Assembly: GCA_002304735.1 (NCBI GenBank)
Contig: DBIU01000112.1
Coordinates: forward strand, 1-22,015
DNA: 22,015 bases
Reading direction: 5' to 3'
Source: Ruminococcaceae bacterium UBA794
Lineage (GTDB): Bacteria; Bacillota; Clostridia; Oscillospirales; Ruminococcaceae
Shown: piece by piece, positions 15,463 through 22,015 of the stretch
How positions within the stretch are numbered: position 1 is the stretch's first letter
Layout of the letters: every line of letters starts with the position of its first letter
The notes under the pieces: generated by a model
Told to the model about the DNA's origin: nothing
Seen by the model: only the letters and a program-made list of their open reading frames with translations
Database searches by the model: none
Translations under genes and position numbers: made by a program

Positions 15463-16617
15463 ATGAGCAGAGAATTTTTAATGCCAAGGTATGTTGTTAC
15501 AGGTGAAAACGCTCTCGAGGGGGCGGCAAAATATTTCTCGGTTATGGGCAAAAAAGCGCTTATTATCACGGGCGCGGTTACTGCGAAATCGGCGTGCTTT
15601 TCGGCGCTTGAGGCGGCTCTCGACAAGGCGGGAGTCGCTCACGCGGCTTTTTCGGATATCAAAGGCGAACCTAATGATATCATAGTTAACGCGGCGCTTT
15701 CGGCTTATCGCGAGAACGGCTGCGACTGCTTCGCCGCAATCGGCGGGGGAAGCGCTCTTGATACGATGAAAGCGGCGGCTGTTCTCGCGGCGAACGGCGG
15801 GAAAATCTCCGATTATCTCGGAAAGCAGATTGAGGGAAAGCTTCCGTTTATGGCTGCAATTCCCACAACCGCCGGAACAGGCTCGGAAGCGACCAGATTT
15901 ACCGTGATTACAGACACGGCGACTGACGTAAAGATGCTTTTGGGCGGCGCGGCGCTTATTCCCGACCTTGCGGTTGTCGCTCCCGAATTTACCGTTTCCG
16001 CGCCGAAAAGCATAACCGCGGCGACGGGTCTTGACGCGCTTACTCACGCTGTTGAAAGCTTCACAAGCAAAAAAGCGCAGCCGCTTACGGATTCTGTCGC
16101 TTTATCCGCGGTAAAGAGGATTTTCAAAAATCTTCCCGCCGCTTACAAAAACGGCGGCGATATTTCCGCGCGCAGCGAGATGTGTATGGCGGCTCTTGAG
16201 GCGGGAATTGCGATAAACAACGCTTCGGTTACTATCGTTCACGGAATGAGCCGACCTATCGGCGCGTATTTTCACGTTCCTCACGGAATTTCAAACGCTA
16301 TGCTTCTCGAAAAGTGCCTCGGTTTTGCGCTTGACGGGAATTATCCGCGCTTTGCGGAGCTTGGCAGAGCGGTTGGCGCGGCTGATTTTTCGGATAACGA
16401 CAAAACGGCTTCCGAAAAGTTTATCGGCGCCGTCGGGGAGCTTTGCGCGGTTTGCGAAATCCCAACGCTTGCGGGATACGGAATTGACCGCGGGAAATTC
16501 TTCGAGGTTATCGACAAAATGGCTCTCGACGCCATTGCAAGCGGCAGCCCCGCCAACACCGTAAAGCCGGTTTCGGCTGACGATGTGAAGAATATTTACC
16601 GCAGTCTGTGGGATTGA
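15463..16617 (+). CDS. iron-containing alcohol dehydrogenase, probable malonate-semialdehyde reductase
   Basis: 384 aa, the typical length for group III Fe-ADHs. The cofactor motif is GGGSALD (94-100), followed by PTTAGTGSEATRF (134-146). Metal ligands fit the family: D191 and H195 in GLDALTHAVESF, H260 in IVHGMSRPIGA and H274 in FHVPHGISNAM. It is the last gene of the operon, 77 bp after the amidohydrolase. The pathway context suggests it reduces malonate semialdehyde (or methylmalonate semialdehyde from thymine) to 3-hydroxypropionate (or 3-hydroxyisobutyrate), regenerating NAD(P)+ as a fermentation sink. That substrate is inferred; Fe-ADHs are broad and the sequence alone does not decide it. 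Confidence 0.9.
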   Translation: MSREFLMPRYVVTGENALEGAAKYFSVMGKKALIITGAVTAKSACFSALEAALDKAGVAHAAFSDIKGEPNDIIVNAALSAYRENGCDCFAAIGGGSALDTMKAAAVLAANGGKISDYLGKQIEGKLPFMAAIPTTAGTGSEATRFTVITDTATDVKMLLGGAALIPDLAVVAPEFTVSAPKSITAATGLDALTHAVESFTSKKAQPLTDSVALSAVKRIFKNLPAAYKNGGDISARSEMCMAALEAGIAINNASVTIVHGMSRPIGAYFHVPHGISNAMLLEKCLGFALDGNYPRFAELGRAVGAADFSDNDKTASEKFIGAVGELCAVCEIPTLAGYGIDRGKFFEVIDKMALDAIASGSPANTVKPVSADDVKNIYRSLWD

Positions 16618-16637
16618 CCCGCGGCGGAAATAAAAAA

Positions 16638-16666
16638 CAGCGCAGAAGGTATTTCCCTCTGCGCTG
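16638..16666. terminator. bidirectional hairpin terminator between convergent operons
   Basis: CAGCGCAGA (16638-16646) pairs perfectly with TCTGCGCTG (16658-16666) around an 11-nt loop. On the plus strand AATTTATT follows; on the minus strand TTTTTTATT follows. It sits between the stop of the alcohol dehydrogenase gene and the stop of leftward hydA, so it can end both operons. The poly-T tract is better for the leftward direction. Confidence 0.85.
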
Positions 16667-16683
16667 AATTTATTGCTTAAAGA

Positions 16684-18423
16684 TTACTTGTAAAGCTGCT
16701 TTGCGCTGTAATTCGTGTGAAGAATTTCGTGCGCCTTGTGAGAGTTCGGCTCGCCAAGGAAATCCTTGTAAAGCGTCTGAATTACGGGGTTCTCGTGCGA
16801 GCGGCGCTGTGCGCAGTTCTCGTCAATCTTGTAAAGAACCTCCGCTCTCTTTGCGCGGATATCCGTGAAGTTGCGTACGGACGCGGGCTGAATAATCTGT
16901 CCGCCGCCGTTTACGCAGCCGCCGGGACAAGCCATAATTTCAACGAAATCATACTTCGCTTCGCCCGCCTTGATGCTCTTAAGAAGCTTCTTCGCGTTTG
17001 CAAGTCCGCTTACAACCGCAACCTTAACTTCCTTGCCCGCAACGGTGTATGTAGCTTCCTTAATGCCCTTTGTTCCGCGAACCTCGTTAAACTCGATAGG
17101 AGTATCCTGAGCTTCGCCGGTGAGCTTCCAAACGGCTGTTCTGAGCGCCGCTTCCATAACGCCGCCCGTTGCGCCGAAGATTACTCCTGCGCCCGTGTAG
17201 CCGCCGAGAGGCGAGTCAGCCTGCTCCTCGGGAAGGTCGTTGAACATAATACCCGCTTTCTTGATGAGGTGAGCAAGCTCTCTTGTCGTGATGGAGATAT
17301 CAACGTCGGGAACACCCGCAGCCGCTTCGCCGTCGCGTCCAACCTCATACTTCTTAGCCGTGCAGGGCATTACCGATACGGATACGATATCCTCGGGGTT
17401 CTTTCCGAGCTTCTGAGCGTAATATGTCTTTACAATTGCGCCGAACATCTGCTGCGGCGACTTGCAGGTGGACAAATTCGGGATAAACTCGGGGAAGTAG
17501 TTCTCGCAGTAGCGAACCCAGCCGGGCGAGCAGGACGTGATGAGCGGGAGCGCTCCGCCGTTCTGTACTCTGCCGAGGAACTCGGTTGCTTCCTCCATAA
17601 TCGTGAGGTCTGCGGAGAAATTCGTGTCGAATACCTTGTCGAAGCCGAGTCTGCGCATCGCGGCAATCATCTTGCCCTCTGCGTTTGTTCCGATAGGATT
17701 GCCGAACGCTTCCGCAAGCGACGCGCGAACCGCAGGAGCCGCCTGTACAACAACCATCTTGTTCGGGTCTGCGATTGCGTCGAGAACCTTCTGCGTGTCG
17801 TCCTTTTCGGAAAGGGCGCCCGTAGGACAAGCCGTGATGCACTGTCCGCAGGATACGCACGCGGTATCAGCCAAATCCATATCGAACGCGGAAGCAATCT
17901 GCGTTGCGAAACCGCGCTCGTTCGCGCCGATTACGCCTATTCCCTGAGTTTTAGCGCACGCTGCCACGCAGCGGCGGCAGAGTATGCACTTCGAGTTGTC
18001 GCGGTACATATGAGCCGCGCTGTAATCAATGTCGGGAACGGGGTTCTCGCCGTCGAATCTGTGTATGTCTATATCATACTCAACGCAAAGCTCGTTAAGC
18101 TCGCAGTTTCCGCCTCTTGTGCAGGAGAGGCAGGACTTGTTGTGGTTGGAGAGGATAAGCTCAAGCGTCGTCTTTCTGCTCTCAAGCACCTTGGGAGTAT
18201 TCGTGAATATCTCCATTCCCTCGTTTACGGGATATACGCACGCAGCCACGAGCGACCTTGCGCCCTTTACCTCGACTACGCAAATTCGGCAAGCGCCGAT
18301 TGCGTTGATTTCCTTGAGGAAGCACAGCGTAGGTATTTTAATTCCCGCCGCTCTTGCCGCCTCGAGAATGGTCGAACCCTCGGGAACAGCATATTCTGCG
18401 CCGTTTATTTTTATATTAACCAT
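16684..18423 (-). CDS. hydA: NADH-dependent [FeFe] hydrogenase catalytic subunit HydA (group A, trimeric type)
   Basis: 579 aa. Domains in order: N-terminal 2Fe-2S (C34, C45, C48, C62); His-Cys 4Fe-4S site (H94, C98, C101, C107); two 4Fe-4S sites (C146/149/152/156 and C189/192/195/199); H-cluster domain with the three signatures TSCSPGW (C298), MPCTAKK (C353) and MACPGGCVNGGGQ (C499, C503); and a C-terminal small-subunit-like tail. All ligands are present. It makes or oxidises H2 in the cytoplasm with HydB and HydC, in related anaerobes by bifurcating electrons between NADH and ferredoxin. It is third in a leftward operon, 56 bp after hydB, with GAAAGGA before the ATG. Maturases (hydE, F, G) are not in the window. 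Confidence 0.96.
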   Translation of the reverse strand: MVNIKINGAEYAVPEGSTILEAARAAGIKIPTLCFLKEINAIGACRICVVEVKGARSLVAACVYPVNEGMEIFTNTPKVLESRKTTLELILSNHNKSCLSCTRGGNCELNELCVEYDIDIHRFDGENPVPDIDYSAAHMYRDNSKCILCRRCVAACAKTQGIGVIGANERGFATQIASAFDMDLADTACVSCGQCITACPTGALSEKDDTQKVLDAIADPNKMVVVQAAPAVRASLAEAFGNPIGTNAEGKMIAAMRRLGFDKVFDTNFSADLTIMEEATEFLGRVQNGGALPLITSCSPGWVRYCENYFPEFIPNLSTCKSPQQMFGAIVKTYYAQKLGKNPEDIVSVSVMPCTAKKYEVGRDGEAAAGVPDVDISITTRELAHLIKKAGIMFNDLPEEQADSPLGGYTGAGVIFGATGGVMEAALRTAVWKLTGEAQDTPIEFNEVRGTKGIKEATYTVAGKEVKVAVVSGLANAKKLLKSIKAGEAKYDFVEIMACPGGCVNGGGQIIQPASVRNFTDIRAKRAEVLYKIDENCAQRRSHENPVIQTLYKDFLGEPNSHKAHEILHTNYSAKQLYK

Positions 18424-18479
18424 AGGTTTTAGTCCTTTCGTTCATACTTTCATTTCCGTTCCTTGCGGAAGCGGAAAAT

Positions 18480-20360
18480 TTACGCCTTGACAATTGCGCC
18501 GAACTTGCAGTTGCTCATGCAGACGCCGCACTTGATGCACTTGCTCTGGTCGATGTGGAACGGCGACTTGATTTCGCCGCTGATTGCGCCTACGGGGCAC
18601 TTCTTCGAGCAGAGCGAGCAGCCCTTGCACTTCTCGGGGATAATCTGAATCTGGAGCAGGTCCTTACATACTCCCGCAGGACATTTCTTATCCTGAACGT
18701 GTGCAATATATTCATCTCTGAAGTAGCGCATTGTTGAAAGAACGGGGTTCGGAGCGGTCTGTCCGAGTCCGCAGAGCGCGTTGTCCTTGATGTAATAGCA
18801 GAGCTTCTCGAGCTTGTCGAGGTCCTCCATTGTCGCCTTGCCCTTGGTTATCTTGTCGAGCATCTCGTACATTCTCTTTGTACCGATACGGCAGGGCGTG
18901 CATTTTCCGCAGGACTCGTCTACCGTAAATTCAAGGAAGAACTTCGCAATATCAACCATACAGTTGTCCTCGTCCATTACGATAAGTCCGCCCGAACCCA
19001 TCATAGAGCCGATTGCGATAAGGTTATCGTAGTCAATCGGGATATCGAGATGCTCCGGAGGAATACAGCCGCCCGAAGGTCCGCCCGTCTGAGCAGCCTT
19101 GAACTTCTTTCCGTTCGGAATACCGCCGCCGATTTCCTCGATAACGGTACGCAGCGTCGTTCCCATAGGAACCTCGACAAGTCCCGTGTTGTGAATTTTG
19201 CCGCCGAGCGCGAATACCTTCGTGCCCTTTGATTTCTCGGTACCCATAGAAGCGAACCACTCTGCGCCGTTAAGAATAATCTGGCAGATATTTGCATAGG
19301 TTTCTACGTTGTTGAGAACGGTGGGCTTTCCGAAAAGTCCCTTTACTGCGGGGAACGGAGGACGCGGACGCGGTTCGCCGCGGTTGCCCTCGATAGAGGT
19401 CATAAGAGCGGTTTCCTCGCCGCATACGAATGCGCCTGCGCCAAGTCTTAAGCCAAGGCGGAAGCTGAAGCTCGTTCCGAAAATATTGTCGCCGAGAAGT
19501 CCCGCTTCTTCAGCCTGTGCAATAGCGATTTTCAGACGCTCAACCGCAATCGGGTACTCCGCGCGAACGTAGATATAGCCCTGATTTGCGCCGATTGCAT
19601 AGCCTGCGATTGCCATTGCTTCGATAACGGCGTGGGGGTCGCCCTCGAGTACGGAACGGTCCATAAACGCTCCGGGGTCGCCTTCGTCCGCGTTGCAGCA
19701 AACGTACTTCTGGTCCGCGTCCTTAACAAGGTCCTTTGCAAGCTGCCATTTTCTTCCCGTCGGGAAGCCTGCGCCGCCGCGTCCGCGAAGTCCGGAAGCG
19801 AGAACCGTGTTAATAACGTCGTCCTGCGACATCGACGAAAGCACCTTATAAAGCGCCTGATAACCGTCGCGCGCTATGTACTCCTCGATATGCTCGGGGG
19901 AGATAAGTCCGCAATTTCTCAGCGCTACACGATGCTGTTTAGCGTAAAATGCGGTATCGTTAAGCGACTTGATTACATCGCCGTCAACGGTTTCCGCGTA
20001 AAGATACTTCTTCACGGGCTGACCGTTCTTGAGGTGCTGCTCGACGATTTCGGGAATATGCTCCGGCTCCATCTTTGAGTAGAACGTTCCCTCGGGATAT
20101 ACAATCATAATCGGACCGAGCGCGCAAAGACCGAAGCAGCCCGTCTTGACGATATTTACCTTGTCCTCAAGACCGTTCTTCTTCAGCTCCTCCTTGAGCG
20201 TTTCGATAATCTTCATTGAGCCTGACGACGTACAGCCCGTACCGCCGCAGACAAGAACGTCCTTAACGCCGGTTTCCTTGCCCTCAACGCGTGTTGCGAC
20301 AACTTCCGCAGCCTTGGCTTTGATAGCGTTAAGCTCGTCAATCGTTTTTATTACGTTCAT
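18480..20360 (-). CDS. hydB: NADH-dependent hydrogenase flavin subunit HydB (NuoF-like)
   Basis: 626 aa. Domains: N-terminal thioredoxin-like 2Fe-2S (C38, C43, C75, C79); NuoF-type FMN/NADH domain with GLRGRGGAGFPTGRKW (190-205), CNADEGDPGAFMDR (222-235) and CGEETALMTSIEGNRGEPRP (313-332); SLBB-like region; 4Fe-4S motif ESCGKCTPCRIG (C484, C487, C490, with C530); and C-terminal ferredoxin domain with two 4Fe-4S sets (C578/581/584/588 and C608/611/614/618). It binds NADH and FMN and is the likely bifurcation site of the trimer. Every expected ligand is present, matching the Thermotoga/Ruminococcus HydB architecture. Second in the operon; GAAAGGA lies ten bases before the ATG. Confidence 0.96.
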   Translation of the reverse strand: MNVIKTIDELNAIKAKAAEVVATRVEGKETGVKDVLVCGGTGCTSSGSMKIIETLKEELKKNGLEDKVNIVKTGCFGLCALGPIMIVYPEGTFYSKMEPEHIPEIVEQHLKNGQPVKKYLYAETVDGDVIKSLNDTAFYAKQHRVALRNCGLISPEHIEEYIARDGYQALYKVLSSMSQDDVINTVLASGLRGRGGAGFPTGRKWQLAKDLVKDADQKYVCCNADEGDPGAFMDRSVLEGDPHAVIEAMAIAGYAIGANQGYIYVRAEYPIAVERLKIAIAQAEEAGLLGDNIFGTSFSFRLGLRLGAGAFVCGEETALMTSIEGNRGEPRPRPPFPAVKGLFGKPTVLNNVETYANICQIILNGAEWFASMGTEKSKGTKVFALGGKIHNTGLVEVPMGTTLRTVIEEIGGGIPNGKKFKAAQTGGPSGGCIPPEHLDIPIDYDNLIAIGSMMGSGGLIVMDEDNCMVDIAKFFLEFTVDESCGKCTPCRIGTKRMYEMLDKITKGKATMEDLDKLEKLCYYIKDNALCGLGQTAPNPVLSTMRYFRDEYIAHVQDKKCPAGVCKDLLQIQIIPEKCKGCSLCSKKCPVGAISGEIKSPFHIDQSKCIKCGVCMSNCKFGAIVKA

Positions 20361-20449
20361 TGATAAAATTTCCTTTCTTTCCGGAAAATGGAAACAGGTC
20401 CCGCGCTCGGATTATTATTCCGCGCAGTTCCTTTCATTTCGGTAGTGTT

Positions 20450-20944
20450 TTAGTTGTACTTTTCGAGTATCTTATCAACGTCGTCTACGGTGAGTCTGCC
20501 GTAAACGTCCTCGTTTACCGTAAGTACCGGCGCAAGTCCGCACGCGCCTATGCATCTGCACGCGTCAAGCGAGAACTTTCCGTCCGGAGTAATTCCTCCG
20601 CCCGAAATTCCGAGTTTTTCCTGAAGCTTGTTGTAGATATCGCCCGAACCCTTAACGTAGCAAGCCGTTCCCAGACAGACGGATATCTTGTACTTGCCCT
20701 TCGGGTTGATTGTGAACTGCGCGTAGAAGGTTACTACTCCGTATACCTTCTCAAGCGGAATGTCCATCTCCTCCGCAATAATGGTCTGCACTTCGATGGG
20801 CAGGTAGCCGTAAAGCTCCTGAGCCTTCTGGAGAATAGGCATCAGCGCGCCGGGGTCGTCCTTATGCTCGGCGATGATTTCCTTCAGCTTTTTCTCCTGC
20901 TCGGGCGTTCCCGCAAAGGGAATCGCGCTCTTCTTAAAAGCCAT
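20450..20944 (-). CDS. hydC: NADH-dependent hydrogenase small subunit HydC (NuoE-like)
   Basis: 164 aa, NuoE/24-kDa family. An N-terminal helical bundle (about 15-75) is followed by a thioredoxin-like 2Fe-2S domain with ligands C90 and C95 in VCLGTACYVKGS and C131 and C135 in CRCIGACGLAP. It passes electrons between the NuoF-like HydB and the rest of the trimeric hydrogenase. It is the first gene of the leftward operon, with GGAGG seven bases before the ATG. An 89-bp gap separates it from hydB. The gap contains short inverted elements but no clear terminator. Confidence 0.95.
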   Translation of the reverse strand: MAFKKSAIPFAGTPEQEKKLKEIIAEHKDDPGALMPILQKAQELYGYLPIEVQTIIAEEMDIPLEKVYGVVTFYAQFTINPKGKYKISVCLGTACYVKGSGDIYNKLQEKLGISGGGITPDGKFSLDACRCIGACGLAPVLTVNEDVYGRLTVDDVDKILEKYN

Positions 20945-21006
20945 TTTTTAGCCTCCTTGAGTATTTTTTCGGGATTTCCCCGATTGTTATAAGATAAGCT
21001 GTTACA

Positions 21007-21032
21007 TTATATTGCATATTAACGCAATATAA
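21007..21032. promoter_or_regulatory. candidate operator of the hydrogenase operon
   Basis: A perfect 9-bp inverted repeat, TTATATTGC (21007-21015) and GCAATATAA (21024-21032), with an 8-bp spacer. It spans about +2 to +28 relative to the predicted minus-strand transcript start near 21034, a position suited to a repressor or a 5' mRNA hairpin. A redox regulator such as Rex would make sense for a hydrogenase operon, but the sequence is not a good Rex consensus match, so no regulator is assigned. Confidence 0.55.
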
Positions 21033-21040
21033 CTATATCA

Positions 21041-21069
21041 ATTATAACATATCCCGACAAAAAAGTCTA
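21041..21069 (-). promoter_or_regulatory. sigma-A promoter of hydCBA
   Basis: On the minus strand TAGACT (complement of 21064-21069), a 17-bp spacer and TATAAT (complement of 21041-21046), with an extended -10 TGT. The leader to hydC is about 90 nt. The rest of the 21070-21180 stretch is AT-rich with no gene; it includes TCTACAA/TTGTAGA arms at 21066-21072 and 21100-21106. Confidence 0.8.
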
Positions 21070-21180
21070 CAAAAATCGACTTCTTGTCCGCGAAACAGCT
21101 TGTAGAATTTATTTCGGTATTTTTGGTGATTTTAGACAAATCGGGCGTTTTTTTGCACTTTTTGCGCGATTAAAGCAAAA

Positions 21181-21208
21181 CAGCGCCTGTTCTTCCGAAC
21201 AAGCGCTG
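21181..21208 (-). terminator. metK terminator
   Basis: CAGCGCCTGTTC and its partner GAACAAGCGCTG form a long stem with one internal mismatch and a TTCC loop. On the minus strand it is followed by TTTTGCTTTAAT. It starts eight bases after the metK stop codon and separates metK from the hydCBA promoter. Confidence 0.85.
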
Positions 21209-21215
21209 ATGCTTA

Positions 21216-22015
21216 TTAAAGATATTTCGCGAGGTCTGCCGCGCGGTCGGTCTTTTCCCACGCAACTTCCAAATCCTCTCTGCCCATATGCCCGTAAGCG
21301 GCGAGCTGTTCGTACTGCGGCTTTCTGAGGTCGAGCGCCTTGATTATCGCGGACGGGCGCAGGTCGAACTCCTTGATAACCGCGTTTGCTATCGCTTCAT
21401 CGGCGATTTTTCCCGTGCCGAACGTATCAACCATTACCGAAACGGGGTGCGCGACGCCGATTGCGTATGCAAGCTGGATTTCCGCTCTCTCCGCAAGTCC
21501 CGCTGCGACAATGTTCTTCGCAACGTAACGCGCCATATATGCCGCCGAGCGGTCAACCTTTGTCGGGTCTTTTCCTGAAAACGCTCCGCCGCCGTGGCGC
21601 GAATAGCCGCCGTAGGTATCTACGATTATCTTTCTGCCCGTAAGTCCGCTGTCGCCCATCGGCCCGCCGACAACGAAGCGTCCCGTGGGATTTACGAAAT
21701 ACTTCGTGTTCTCGTCGAGAAGATTTGCGGGAATTGTCGTTTTAATCACCTTTTCGATGATATCCGCGCGAATTTGCTCAAGCGAAGCGGAAGCGAGGTG
21801 CTGCGATGAAACGACAACCGTATCAATACGAATGGGCTTGTTGTCGTCGTATTCAACCGTAACCTGCGTTTTTCCGTCCGGGAGAAGATAGGGAATTTCG
21901 CCGCTTTTTCTTACTTCGGCGAGCTTTTTCGCGAGCTTATGCGACAGGCTTATCGGCATAGGCATAAGCTCGGGCGTTTCCGAGCAGGCAAATCCGAACA
22001 TCATTCCCTGGTCGC
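21216..22015 (-). CDS. metK: S-adenosylmethionine synthetase MetK (5' end outside window)
   Basis: The C-terminal two-thirds of MetK, about 266 residues of a usual ~390-400. The frame stays open to the window edge, where it reads DQGMMFGFA, part of the conserved GDQG motif, so the true start lies beyond 22015. Other signatures: TGRFVVGGPMGDSGLTGRK, and the phosphate-binding loop GGGAFSGKDPTKVDRSAAYM. It makes S-adenosylmethionine from methionine and ATP in the cytoplasm, a housekeeping role unrelated to the neighbours. It has its own terminator and the hydrogenase operon its own promoter, so the two are separate units. Confidence 0.97.
   Translation of the reverse strand, partial: DQGMMFGFACSETPELMPMPISLSHKLAKKLAEVRKSGEIPYLLPDGKTQVTVEYDDNKPIRIDTVVVSSQHLASASLEQIRADIIEKVIKTTIPANLLDENTKYFVNPTGRFVVGGPMGDSGLTGRKIIVDTYGGYSRHGGGAFSGKDPTKVDRSAAYMARYVAKNIVAAGLAERAEIQLAYAIGVAHPVSVMVDTFGTGKIADEAIANAVIKEFDLRPSAIIKALDLRKPQYEQLAAYGHMGREDLEVAWEKTDRAADLAKYL

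Noticed and set aside
16717..18432. 571-codon open frame on the plus strand opposite hydA
   Set aside because: The opposite strand encodes a hydrogenase with every cluster ligand in place. The antisense frame is low in acidic diversity, rich in Arg/Leu/Val/Cys, and has no family resemblance; it is a codon-bias shadow.
21007..21032. Rex operator at the hydrogenase promoter
   Set aside because: The arms do not match the TTGTTAA/TTAACAA-type pattern well enough, so it is recorded only as an unassigned inverted repeat.
1..22015. tRNA or rRNA genes
   Set aside because: No tRNA cloverleaf signature or rRNA sequence was noticed in the few non-coding stretches; they are short and explained by promoters, terminators and hairpins.

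Overview
The window looks like a chromosome segment from an anaerobic, spore-forming Clostridia member, most likely Oscillospirales/Ruminococcaceae-like. The evidence is consistent GGAGG-type ribosome binding sites, a SpoIID-like protein behind a candidate sigma-E promoter, and a trimeric NADH-linked [FeFe] hydrogenase. The taxon is inferred from gene content and style, not from a marker gene.

Region 1 (1-2692): a leftward two-gene operon encodes an acidic linker protein with a C-terminal Cna/carboxypeptidase-regulatory-like fold, then a SpoIID-like protein with three peptidoglycan-binding repeats. A near-consensus sigma-E promoter lies just upstream, pointing to a mother-cell sporulation role. 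Region 2 (2693-4182): a divergent rightward pair encodes an unknown 88-aa helical protein and an intact PBSX-type phage terminase large subunit. No other phage gene is visible in the window.

Region 3 (4183-16617): after a 344-bp non-coding stretch with a strong sigma-A promoter and an attenuator-like hairpin comes a rightward catabolic operon. It encodes an NMT1/ThiY-type ABC importer (ATPase, two permeases, lipoprotein binding protein), dihydropyrimidinase, a PreA-type dihydropyrimidine dehydrogenase with an extra N-terminal Fe-S domain, a PucR regulator, a class III aminotransferase, an unknown 135-aa protein, an M20 N-carbamoyl-amino-acid amidohydrolase and an iron-type alcohol dehydrogenase. 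Read together this is a reductive pyrimidine route: import, uracil or thymine to dihydropyrimidine, ring opening, decarbamoylation to beta-alanine, transamination to malonate semialdehyde, and reduction to 3-hydroxypropionate. The binding protein appears to be a circular permutation of its family, which is the most unusual feature seen.

Region 4 (16618-21180): a shared hairpin terminator separates this operon from a leftward hydCBA operon for an electron-bifurcating type NADH/ferredoxin [FeFe] hydrogenase. Its sigma-A-like promoter carries a 9-bp inverted repeat near the predicted transcript start. Region 5 (21181-22015): the 3' two-thirds of metK (leftward) with its terminator; the gene runs off the right edge.
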